From the NCBI RefSeq assembly GCF_000516985.1, contig NW_006917100.1, forward strand, positions 1,105,490-1,169,489: a stretch of 64,000 nucleotides of DNA, read 5' to 3'. The translations under genes and the position numbers were made by a program. Shown here piece after piece: positions 11,820-22,194 of this stretch (positions are counted from its first letter, which is position 1; each line of letters starts with the position of its first letter). A model generated the notes under the pieces. That model had not been told where the DNA came from and did no database searches. It saw nothing but the letters and a program-made list of their open reading frames with translations. The DNA is from Pestalotiopsis fici W106-1. Taxonomy: Eukaryota > Ascomycota > Sordariomycetes > Amphisphaeriales > Sporocadaceae.

Positions 11820-12947
11820 ATGCTACTTCGTATCATTTTAACAGTTTCCGTGTGCGCTTTCATATACAAGTCCATGATCATGATGTGTCCTTGCTCCGCG
11901 GATTCGCAGGAACAGTTGGGTGCCGCCCAAACCGCAGCAATAACCAACGCCGCACAGTCTCTCCTGGCTCTACTAGACTCGACTCAGCACGCAAAAGCAC
12001 TATTACCTTATGAGACACTAGAAAGCGCGGTACCTACTTACTTTCCCATGCCTGGCCGTCCAAGCTTCAATTTTGTTGGGGAGCAATATGGCCAGTCAGT
12101 GTGGTCCAATTTTCCCGTCAGCGATGTCCTTCGTCCAGGCTTGCGTCTTGGAGACCTCACTCCAAAACAGCATGGTGCTGTCATGGAGCTGCTACGGGCA
12201 ACTCTGAGCGATCGCGGATATCGCAAAGTCCAAGAAATCATGGGCTCAGACCAAGCATTAGCCGATGAGGGCGTCCCGTATGCCGCTGGACGCGCCGTCT
12301 ATACAATCGCAATCTTTGGAGAACCAAGTCCTACGAACCTATGGATGATCCAATTCGGCGGCCACCATCTTGCATTGAACATGGCAATATACCAGGCGCA
12401 AAGTGTTCTTTCTCCTGTCCTGACGGGCGCGATGCCAGCCAACTATATGGAGGCAGGTGTCGCTAAGCGGGTGCTAGCGGACGAGAACGACAAGGCATTT
12501 GCCCTTTTTGACTCATTCGACAATGACCAACGGGCAGAAGTATCAATCAACCACCCTGTCTCCGATGTTGTGTATGGGCCAGGCGAAGACGGCAAGATCT
12601 TACCTGCAGTGGGCTTGAAAGCATCCATGCTAAACCAAACACAACAAGCCATGCTGTTCGAGCTCATCGCCGAATGGGCTGGCATTCTCAACGATGTTCA
12701 TGCCGCTCCTCGCTTGCAAGAGATCCGTACAGATCTTCAAGATACATTTTTCGCGTGGAGCGGGCCTAGCACACATGAGCCTGGCCGGAATGGGGCATCG
12801 TACTTTCGCATACAGGGACCGAATCTTCTCATTGAATTCTCACCCCAATTTCCCGGCGGCGATTTGACCAACCATGTGCACACGATATATCGAGATCCAC
12901 TGAGATCATATGGTCGCACCTTGGCCAGAGAGTACGAATTGCTATGA
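11820..12947 (+). CDS. Secreted DUF3500 family protein
   Basis: A single intronless frame of 375 residues. ATG 11820 was chosen because it is the first ATG in frame and gives a signal peptide: MLLRIILTVSVCAFIYKS, hydrophobic, then a likely cleavage near CSA-DSQ. The body shows the features I associate with DUF3500: a FVGEQYGQSVWSNFPV segment early, a central FGGHHLALNM motif with paired histidines, and a C-terminal NHVHTIYRDPLRSYG motif, also histidine-containing. These conserved histidines suggest a metal or catalytic site, but the biochemical function of the family is, to my knowledge, undetermined. Secretion is inferred from the leader. It is transcribed away from the NLR-like gene and toward the pectin lyase; no operon-like coupling is implied. 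Confidence 0.83.
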   Translation: MLLRIILTVSVCAFIYKSMIMMCPCSADSQEQLGAAQTAAITNAAQSLLALLDSTQHAKALLPYETLESAVPTYFPMPGRPSFNFVGEQYGQSVWSNFPVSDVLRPGLRLGDLTPKQHGAVMELLRATLSDRGYRKVQEIMGSDQALADEGVPYAAGRAVYTIAIFGEPSPTNLWMIQFGGHHLALNMAIYQAQSVLSPVLTGAMPANYMEAGVAKRVLADENDKAFALFDSFDNDQRAEVSINHPVSDVVYGPGEDGKILPAVGLKASMLNQTQQAMLFELIAEWAGILNDVHAAPRLQEIRTDLQDTFFAWSGPSTHEPGRNGASYFRIQGPNLLIEFSPQFPGGDLTNHVHTIYRDPLRSYGRTLAREYELL

Positions 12948-14250
12948 GGCACTCATGCTACGATGAGGATTTATTGCGACCGAAAGCACACATTGCCCCG
13001 ATGATGAGATCATGCGTGTTTGCAAAAATGGCAATGCTCGTATGTAGGCCATTGCTTGATGCGACGATCGTGTGCCAAACGCGACTTTATGTGCACATGA
13101 TATCAAACATTATACCAATGATATCATATATACCACCTGGTCTTTGAACAGACCTTTGACACCAGTGATGGGCATGGTATTGTGAGGTTGTGGTGATAAG
13201 CGACGGGACCACGCCGAGACGTACTGCGGCCTGATGGATGGCAATTGCCAAGAGAAGATGAATTGAGAGTATGTCGAAGCACAGTTTGTGATGAAATGAT
13301 CATCTACTAAAAGCCTCTAGTCTCGGATCAATCATATAGCACTCTGAATCCCTTTCAGTCTTAGTACCTATATATACATACCAATTACTGTCTCTACGAA
13401 GTAAATGCCGACCAGGTGTCTCTACCCTCATATGCAAAGACTCACTCTACCTAGCATACTTTGTGTATGTAAGTAATGTTTCAGGTTTTGCTTACCCTTG
13501 TCGACAATTGTCTGCCGGAAAACTGTAGCGTATTCCACCACCACGGATACCCCCATGTAAAGCACCAGGGTACTGAGTAATAAGCTTTGGTCCCCCTAAG
13601 CTAGAAGATTCCGAGCCCACACTGCTTCTATGAAAGAGCGCTAACATCAAATGCCAAATAGGGTTGCGAGCATGTTGCGATCGTAGTGGGTTCGTTTATG
13701 GTCACATTGTCCCACGATTCTCTTCTGTTGCGACCTGTCACGACATAAAGTTTCGGTGCCAAAGTAGTCATACTGTTGTATTCATTTTCATGATTTGCAA
13801 GCATTCTGTGGATTTCATCAATTCCCACTGATGGCTTGTTCGGCAGTTTAGCGACAAGCGGCTCGGAAGCTGCCGGCGAGCCTATGTACTGTTACTCCAC
13901 CATGACTATTCATGGGCGGCTGCAGCTGGATGGATCTCAGGCAAGTCTCCTTAAATTCGACACAATATCGCTTAGATCGACCGGGATGAGGCAAGCAATA
14001 GAATATCTATCTAGACTCGCGTCCGCTGAGTATATCACTCTCCTGTCAAACCATTGCTATCGGCTTGTTTGTGTAGCCTTACACTCTTTTCCTCCCCAAA
14101 TTTATTGCCATTACACTCGTTTCTGGTCCTGGAAGACCATCACGTTCCCTACATTTCAATTCGATAGCTTTGTGACGCCGTTGAGATATTTGAAAGTCGC
14201 CAAGCCACATTCCACCTTGGCAAGTTATTGGCACGTTGCGACTTGCCATC
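12948..14250. other. Intergenic region before the pectin lyase gene
   Basis: About 1.3 kb with the DUF3500 3' flank and the pectin lyase promoter. Small frames on both strands lack motifs. A TATATATACA stretch near 13369-13379 could be a TATA element but is far from the start codon. Nothing else is supported. Confidence 0.45.
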
Positions 14251-15754
14251 ATGAAACAACATTTCTTGCTCAATATTATATCAGCAGGTATAGCCAATGC
14301 GGCTTGCCGTGCCGGGAACCGCACAAGCACTGCTCCCTTTTACGCTGTCACTAATGCCACATCCTATTCGTTATCTTATAGCCCGGGCGCTACGAACTAC
14401 TCTCCCTCTGTTAGCCCAACAATCACCAAAAGTCACAGCAGTACTTTGAGCAGCGTAACGATCACTACGAGCGTCACTTCATCCGCCGCCACTACTTACA
14501 CAGCTGTGCCATCCGTGATTGGCACGGCAGAGGGATTCGCATCTGGTGTCACCGGTGGAGGCAATGCATCACCCGTATACCCAGCTGATGTTGACGAGCT
14601 GGTTGCTCTGCTCGGTAGCGATGAGCCCCAAGTAATTGTGCTCAACAGGACGTACGACTTTGTTGGCACCGAAGGAACGACGACGGATCTCGGGTGTGCT
14701 CCTTTCGGAACAATCGAAGAGGGTTGTCAATTGGCTATCAACGCGGTCAATTACTGCGGAGATAATGCCAACGTTACCATCACCTACGACACGGCGGCGG
14801 GCAATCCGATATACGTGCACTCGAACAAAACGCTCATTGGTTTGGGGAGCTCTGGTGTCATCAGAGGCAAGGGGTTGTATATGACCGGTGTCTCGAACAT
14901 CATCATCCAGAACATCCACATCACCGAGCTGAATCCGATGTAAGTTGATGTCGACTGTTATTTGTATCTTCCGGCTACGATCCTAATGTCACATTTCTAG
15001 GTTCGTATGGGGTGGAGATGCATTGACCATGTACGGTACTGATCTCTTATGGATTGACCATGTCGAGGCGAGTCCCTATTCATTGTTGTGGGTTCCACTT
15101 GCAACAAACTGACAGTCGATACAGACCTCGAATATTGGCCGTCAACACTATGTCACTGGATTCAATCCCAACACTAGAATGACATGGTCCAACAACTTCA
15201 TCAACGGGCACACAAACTACTCCGCCACCTGCAATGGTCATCACTACTGGACATTGGAACTGCTTGGCACCGGTGATCAAATCACGTTCCTCAGTACGTT
15301 TGACTGCCCCATTCCATCAGACGCACGAGATACGAAGACTGACTTACCACTAGACAATTATGTATACATGACATCCGGCCGAAGCCCCGCCCTGAGCGGC
15401 GCGACACTGTTTCACGCCGTGAACAGCGTGTGGGCGCAAAACAGCGGCCACGCGCTCGAGGGCGGGTCCACCGTTGGCGGTCTCTTCGAGGGCTGCGTCT
15501 TTGACAATGTGACCCAGATTGTTGGAGACGACATTACCATCCCGCTGTTCAGCACCAATAGCAGCATCAGCAACGACTGCGTCGCCAAGCTGGGCCGGCC
15601 TTGCGAGGTCAATGACTATGCAAACTCTGGCACTTTTAACCGGTCCGACACGAGCTTCTTTGACAGCTTTGACGGCCTGACTGTCGCCGCTCCCGTGTCT
15701 GTGGACGAGGTCCTGGCTAATGTCCCGAGCAAGTGTGGTATTGGACAGTTATAG
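14251..15754 (+). CDS. Secreted pectin lyase, polysaccharide lyase family 1
   Basis: Four exons (14251-14939, 15001-15067, 15125-15293, 15354-15754) give 441 residues. ATG 14251 begins a short leader, [19 protein letters not shown] Ser/Thr-rich, glycosylation-prone stretch of about 70 residues follows before the lyase domain ([14 protein letters not shown]...). Pectin-lyase hallmarks are seen: [52 protein letters not shown], a CNGHHYW block, [14 protein letters not shown] and FHAVNSVW. The WIDHV...GRQHYV form points to pectin lyase (beta-elimination of methylated pectin) rather than calcium-dependent pectate lyase. The second intron has a GC-AG border. The third intron (15294-15353) is 60 bp and stop-free, so retention would insert 20 residues before NYVYMTSGR; the spliced form fits the family better. 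The Ser/Thr-rich N-terminal extension is unusual for this family. Confidence 0.9.
15068..15124 (+). other. GC-AG intron in the pectin lyase gene
   Basis: The exon reads through DHVE to position 15067. The next bases are GCGAGT and the downstream exon resumes in phase 0 at ACCTCGAATATTGGC after ATACAG. Joining there restores the conserved DHV-x-x-x-IGRQHYV block. No GT donor nearby would do so. GC donors are a minor known class in fungal introns. Confidence 0.7.
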
Positions 15755-17268
15755 TCGAGTGCTCGAATACTTTTTTACCGTGGGCATATTAAAGCATCAA
15801 TAGGTCGTCCCTGGTGTCAAAATTCTACATGGTGCCAAACAATTGGACGGCCTGTCTATTATTCTCTATTACTCTTGTATTAATACTTTTTAATGTCGCT
15901 CAATCTTGCTTCAGGAATTATATGCCTGTACGAGTCGTGTTTGCTGATGTCCATGGTAACCAAGCTTGTTCTTGCTAGAGGTATAGCTGACGAGATGGAG
16001 AGGCACGCAGGGCCATGTTCATCGCCCGGGAATGATGCCGTCTGTGAATTCGAGGCCAGAATGTGACAGGATATGTATATGTACTGATAGCAATATAGCC
16101 CCGAAACTTATCCAAAACTGAGCATTTGGGTAGATCGTCGGAAGGCCATGTTTGCAAATTTTGCATGTGGAAAAGTAAGCGTTGATCACTGGGTCTCGAA
16201 CCGGGGCTTGTATACATATCACATATCACGCTCTGAGAGACCCCGTGATCCCACATTTCGACTGCCTCGAGGGCAAAGAGGCAGTAATCTGTCATTAATT
16301 ACCTGGAAACTGGAATAGGTGAGTATTCCTGGGTTTGAATATCATGTGCCTGCCTTAATCTTCAAAGGCTCGACAAGCGCCGACTCGCCACTGAGAGCAG
16401 TTGGGGGCTTTGCACGGCGGTGGGTCTAGATACGGAATGAGTTGTATATAAATGCCATTTCGGTAAGATCTACTACTTAGCCCCATGCCGGCAGTAGCTT
16501 GAACAGCCTTATCTGATTATTTGAATCAATGACTTGTAAACAGAAACAGTCCGTGTTAGATTGTCCCATTAATTGTAAATGTATGATATGAATGGAATGA
16601 CTGATTTCTAGAGAGTCAATAGGGCTCTGTACGATCTGAATGTTTTGGAAATGACAACTTGAGCCGTGCTCGCACAGTCATGAACGCTCCCGTTTGTGAG
16701 GTCTTATCCACGGTCATAACGAGGCAGCGGTCACAGTGGACCAACTTCATGCAATGTCCCCAACCAACGTATGCACGACTGCACCAATCCAAGGATCGGG
16801 ATGTGTCCCTTCCCACCAACTGCTCCATAGATCTCCTCCCATCAGCCAATGGCCGGGCGCGCACCACTGAATATCTTACCAGTTCGGCCAATCTTGCAGA
16901 ACTTGGGGCTCGGCCCGGCGGGTACGCCTTCTAACTAACGAGCCCGAAGGCAATACTCCGCCCTGCTTGGGCGGGAATTTTCTTAGAATATGCGGTGCAG
17001 CATGGTGCAGCACGTTATGTTAATATCTATTTAGCACATTGTACCCGATAGAGTGATAGGAAAGCTGTCGCCAAGGTTCTGAAGAGGAGACGATCGACAT
17101 GAAAGTCTGCGCAGTGTCTGTGATTGGAAGGGTTCCCAAAGTTGAGAGGGTATTCCATACATGTCTACCGCTTCCCACATAAATGAAAATTGGGAGAAGA
17201 CATCCTGACATCAACCAATAGTCTATGTTCTGCAACAAAGATTTTCTGCTCATCTCGATACTTGAACC
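15755..17268. other. Intergenic region before the O-methyltransferase gene
   Basis: About 1.5 kb with the pectin lyase 3' flank and the methyltransferase promoter. It includes the inverted repeat at 16184-16250 described separately and a GTATATAAATG stretch at 16443-16453 that resembles a TATA box but lies about 0.8 kb from the start codon. No further gene is supported. Confidence 0.45.
16184..16250 (-). repeat. 14-bp inverted repeat with tRNA-like box B
   Basis: GATCACTGGGTCTC at 16184-16197 and GAGACCCCGTGATC at 16237-16250 are complementary at 13 of 14 positions. The minus strand between them carries GGTTCGAGACC, a match to the internal B-box consensus of RNA polymerase III genes. A normal cloverleaf cannot be drawn because the arms pair continuously through where acceptor, D and T stems should separate. 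It may be a decayed tRNA-derived element or a simple hairpin. Confidence 0.35.
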
Positions 17269-18635
17269 ATGTCATCCGCCAAAGATCTTTTAGAGACCCT
17301 GCAAAAGTTTGATCCGCAGTCACTCGATGGCGATGAGCCCGAGCGTATTCGCGTGCGCGAGAAGTTGACCGAGGTTTTGCGTCAAGTACAATCTCCTTGG
17401 GACGTGTCATGGGAGCATAATTGGGTTAGTATGGCAACCGTGTCGGCTGGCAAGACACTGGTAGACGCGGGTGTCTTTGAAAAATGGGTGCGTGTTATTT
17501 CAATGAGCGTTGATTCTTATACATCATGTATAGTGAATTCTGTTGTGTGATGTCCCCAGCTGACATTGTCACAAGAATGAGGCTGGCTGGAAGCCCCAGA
17601 CAACTGATGAGCTCGCTGCCCTCACTGGTGCAAGCGCCGACCTTTTGCGTAAGTGACGATTGCAGCCTTGGATAAATCCCTGGTCAGACAAGGTTTGTAT
17701 TTTGCTCATTCACGTACCCCCGTACAGGCCGTCTTCTTCGCCATGTCGCGGCGAACCATCTCCTGCGTGAAGTCGGCCGCGATACCTACGCCGCCACCCC
17801 CTGGGCCAAGGCCTTTGTCTCGTACCCCTTCCTCGCGGGCACCTATGGCGGGTTCAATCACGCACAGACCGAGGTAAACAACAAGCTCCCGGCGTACCTG
17901 GCATCCATCCGGTACCAACACCCCTCGGACCCCAAGGACTGCAACTTTCAGTTTACCCACGGTGCCGGCTCGGGCCCGTGGCAGCTGCTCAGTACCAATC
18001 CGCAACTCGGCGCCGACTTCAACCAGGCAATGGAGAGCCACAGTCGGTTCAATCTGCACAGCTGGACCAGCCTCTATCCGACACAGAGCATCGTGCAAGC
18101 AGCCAAGGAGAGAGGGACCGGGGGCGTGCTTGTCGTGGATGTTGGCGGCAACAAGGGATACGATCTAGAAAAGTTCCGACTCGTGCATTCCGAGGATTGT
18201 ACCTCGGAAAGTCTCGTTCTCGAGGAATTGCCTGAAGTGCTGAAAGATGCACCGGAACTGCACTCTGCAATCAAGCCTGTTGCCTACGACTTCTTCACCG
18301 AGCAGTCCGTGAAAGGCGCCCGGGCGTACCTCATGCACAATGTGATCCACGATTGGGATGATGACACAGCGGTGAAGATCCTGACGAATGTTACGGCCGG
18401 GTTCGAAAAGGGGTACTCGCGACTCTTGCTCCACGAGAGCATTGTGGACGAGGTCAAGCCAAAGGCCAAGGTGACGGCGTCGGACATGTCCATGCTATGC
18501 TGGTTTGCATCGAAAGAACGGACCGAGACTGAGTGGAACACGCTGCTGACACGAGCGGGATTGCGGCTGTTGAAAATATGGAGGCCAGAGCTAATTGACA
18601 CGGCCGAATGCATAATCGAGGCCGAGTTGGCTTGA
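17269..18635 (+). CDS. SAM-dependent O-methyltransferase (COMT-like, methyltransferase family 2)
   Basis: Three exons, 17269-17487, 17576-17648 and 17728-18635, give 399 residues. An N-terminal winged-helix part is followed by TDELAALTGASADLLRRLLRHVAA across the second splice, a typical dimerisation/substrate-lid sequence. The SAM site VVDVGGNKG has its Asp at about residue 235. A later EELPEVLKD matches the QDLP block, and AYLMHNVIHDWDD carries the expected catalytic histidine (about residue 305) in the HDW motif. Members methylate phenolic hydroxyls of polyketides or other secondary metabolites; the substrate is unknown here. No leader is seen, so it should be cytosolic. It is convergent with the amine-oxidase gene. 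No backbone synthase or pathway regulator is adjacent, so it may be a solitary or relic tailoring gene. Confidence 0.9.
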
Positions 18636-18832
18636 CTGCCATGAACTGAGTTTTACTTTGGACACGAGAGAAAACATGTAGATCTTGAATATTTGTCAAG
18701 GCTTCGAATGAGCTGCCCGAAAAATGCCATTATTTTCTTTTTTACAAGTAATCGTGGGTATTATATATACATGGTATAATTATATCTCACAGCTGAGTAC
18801 ATATGATTTTGTTCATCAAATATGGTTCACGT

Positions 18833-20495
18833 CTACTCGTCATCCGACTCATATAGGATGAAACTGCTGACCGGCCAGCCATTGGCGGCATTGTACTCGG
18901 TCACGTTGGTTGTGCCGTGAAGGACCTCATATCTCGTCATGTAGCCGGGAATTGTGGCGTTACTGTCGCCGTAGGTCTGGTTGGCGCCGAGGACCGAAGC
19001 GACGCGCATGCCGACCTCTTGTCCCTCGAACCAGGCTCCCTGTAGGAAACCATAGTACTCTGCCGACTGAGCCTCACCGGCGAACCACAGACGGTCGACG
19101 TTGGCCCTCAGGTTTTGGTGCTTCTCGAGAGTCAGACCGGCGGGCCAGTTGCTGTAGGATCCAAATGCCCATCTAAGTGATTGTTAGTCATGTATTCTCA
19201 GCGTTGCATAGGATTCGTGTCACTTACTCCTCTTGACTCCATCTGGGGTACAGGAAAGCAATTGGTTCGGGAATCTCAATATCAGGGAACATGGCCTTCA
19301 GGACCTCCATGCATTCGGCCTTTGTGACCTCGTCATCCTGCTGCTCAATACGGTAGGACTCATCACCAACGACGGTGGCAAAGATGATGTTGGAGCCGGG
19401 CAGGAAACCCTCGGTGGAGAGGGACTGCCACACGGGGTAGTAACCACGAGTGTCGGGGTCAGCGTACAAAAAGTACTGAGTGTCTGCGTCCCAGAACGTC
19501 TCGTTGAACTGCATAAAGACCTTGGTGTATGTGCCCATCTGGAACTGCTCAATCACTTCTTGCTTCCAGCGAGGCAGAGCCGGTGTGAACTCGACCACGT
19601 CGTTCTGCAAGACACCGAGAGAAAAGGTGGAAATGGCGTGCTCAGCCTCAATGCAGCTGCCGTCGGCAAGCTCAACAACCACACCGTCTGTCGAGTAGTT
19701 GACGCCAGTAACAGTCGAGTTGAGCAAAAGACGCTCGTCGTCGTCGGCCAGGAACGTGCTGGCCTCGCCAATGATGAAGGCATTGAAACCACGCGAGTCG
19801 ACGACCAGGTTGTTGGCGTCGCCGAATTGGTTAAAGGTGACGTTGGAACCTGCGATACCAAAGACGAAACTGCTGGCCTCGGGCGAGTACGACGTCTCCC
19901 AATCCCAACTCCACCACTCGACTGCCTGCTTGTGCATATCCTTCTTTGGCTTCCAGTCGGCCAGACGGAAACCGGTGCGGGCGTCAAAGTCTTGCAGATT
20001 GTTGGTCAGCATGACTCCCGAGTCGTCCTCGGCGACATCGTAAATCTCATCCCAGACGTCCAATAGATCCGAGAAATCAGTATAACCAGTCTCGTCGTAT
20101 GTGAGGATTGAGCTGTAATTCGAGTACGTGTTGGTAAGGTTGTACTTCTTGCCCAACGTCCAAATGGGGTTCTCGGGACCGTCGGCGCCCAAGCCCTGAA
20201 TCCAGTTGGCACCAAGCTCGATGGTATAGGGGCTGCCATCGGCCTGGTAGCCAAAGCTCGTATGCGAAACTCTGCCGCCAATGTGGTCTTGGCGCTCGAC
20301 AATCAGGAAATCTGTGACTGAGGCATTGGACAAGGCCTGGGCGGCTGTGATGCCAGCGACACCGGCGCCGAGAACGGCGACCTGGGTCTTGCGACAGGAA
20401 CTTGTGCTATCAGCATCCTCTCGGATCGCCAGTGCATTAATTCCAGTGGCTAATAAGCCGCAAGAAACGGCGGCTAGACGTAATAAACTATTCAT
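18833..20495 (-). CDS. Secreted FAD-dependent amine (polyamine) oxidase-like protein
   Basis: Two exons, 20495-19228 and 19172-18833, with a 55-bp intron (GTAAGT...CTTAG), give 535 residues. The N-terminus is a signal peptide (MNSLLRLAAVSCGLLATGINALA). The FAD-binding motif VAVLGAGVAGITAAQAL follows near residue 38, then IGGRV and ELGANWIQGLG, the latter characteristic of polyamine oxidases. The second exon carries the closing flavin motif WFAGEAQSAEYYGFLQGAWFEG. Many NxS/T sites fit secretion. Relatives oxidise spermine/spermidine or other amines with release of H2O2. The exact amine is not predictable from motifs alone. The gene runs toward the methyltransferase, about 200 bp separating their 3' ends, and nothing suggests they share a pathway. 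Confidence 0.92.
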
Positions 20496-22194
20496 GATGA
20501 CGAACTTTTTATTAATATTAACAAGAAGGGGCTGCGGTCAGAATGAAAGAGGGCACCGAGATCCAAGGAACTGGTTCAAGAGCTCAGGGACCAAGATGAT
20601 GTGGAATGGACCTCTTGGTTATTATAAGACCACATTCCTCTGTTGGAGAACGACTCCATCGCATTGATCGGCAACTAGGTGCCAGGCCAAGCCAAGATTG
20701 CAGTCTTGTCATTAAACACGATATCCTGCTGCATATCCAGCTGCCAGGTACCTTGATAGTAGTACGTAGCAGCAGCAGCAGCCGGCCGGTCCACTCCAAG
20801 TGTGCCAAGATAAACCCGCCTGCGGATACTGGCGATGCACTCCGCAAATGCCATGACCCGGATCTTGAAATGTACCCAGCCGAAAGGGCCCTGGGCGATC
20901 TTTAGCGTCCGTTGCTCGCTATGATCCAATCAGGAACCAAATCCCGTAAAGACTTGGGACTTTTTCACTGAATATAGTCTAGTCAGTATGGAAAACAAGT
21001 CGCTCCCCATACTATGTACTCTTTTCCATGTGGGCCCTGTCAAGCGAGAATCGAATGTGCAGTAACGCAGGAACGGGGGCTTCTGGGGGAACGCTTGGGC
21101 ATGCCCCATCGGGGAATGACAGGATGGAATGACAAACGTTTGGCTTTACCAAGGAAACCTTAACTGATTATCTGATTGACATGTACTACAACTTTCACAT
21201 TGCGCGTATTTACGACGAGGCCTCGGGATATTTGGGAAAAGATACGGAGTATTGCCTTGGACAAGAACAAGACAAACAGAAACGTCTCCCTGCTTATCTT
21301 GCCGAGGTTTGTGAACCCATGTTTATCAGCTGGCTTGTACAAAGTGCTGGGCATTTTCATTATAGGGGGCAAAAGATAACACTTGCATATTTCCATGCCG
21401 GCAATGCAAGCGATGTTGAAATGGGCATTTCTTATGCCAAGACTTGGATTTCCATATGGGAGAACAGATGATCTAGATGTTATTCGATCTTCCTGCCTTT
21501 GCTTGGCATACTGAAACCCTACCAACATTACTCACAGTTTTCCCCGCATGCACGCTACAAGTAGTCCGACTCCTACGGCGCCAGCTCTAGCTGATGGGTG
21601 TGCTGTGGAGATCATCGTCAACGTCCTGTGGGGGGCCTTGTGCCCTGTTGATAAGAACCATCCTCTCCCATGTCTCGCTTTCGCTCGACATCATGTCATA
21701 GTAATGTCGGTGATATCGGAATTATGCAAGTGCATTACCACAAAGCCAATGATGCGCCTTGCACCTGACGGGCAATATGTACTGGCTTGAATTTATTTGC
21801 ATTTGTATCACTGTATACGTAGAAAGGTAGCATGCAATGGCTCTAATTGGGCTGTTCGATCCGAGATCCTTCAATTGAAGGATCATCGCTGTAGACACCT
21901 CAGCCTCGGATACGGGACGCTGCTAGATGGGGTGGAAGATGATCAACTATTAACGTCCTAGAACAGAATCAAGAGTTCGTATACAATGCCGTCTTATTTT
22001 TGCAACACAATGGATAGACCTATGTAAACATATAGGGCAATCGCTAAACTCCTAGCAATCCATATTCTCACAATGAGACGAGATGGTTTCGTGGATTGCA
22101 TCAATTTGGATTGATTGACATGTGTCTATTAGCATAAAATTATATTTAATATCTGGTCTTTATGTACCATGTGTGAAAGTGATTCACTTGACGA
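20496..22194. other. Intergenic region between amine oxidase and permease genes
   Basis: About 1.7 kb containing the amine-oxidase promoter and the permease 3' flank. A (AGC)n-like run occurs near 20768-20781. Frames of 80-100 codons on the plus strand (for example 21181-21471) show no family motif, codon pattern or splice extension, so I do not call them. Confidence 0.45.

Noticed and set aside
19233..20066. 277-codon frame antisense to the amine oxidase
   Set aside because: Lies wholly within the amine-oxidase exon, has no domain, and the sense strand has clear FAD motifs.
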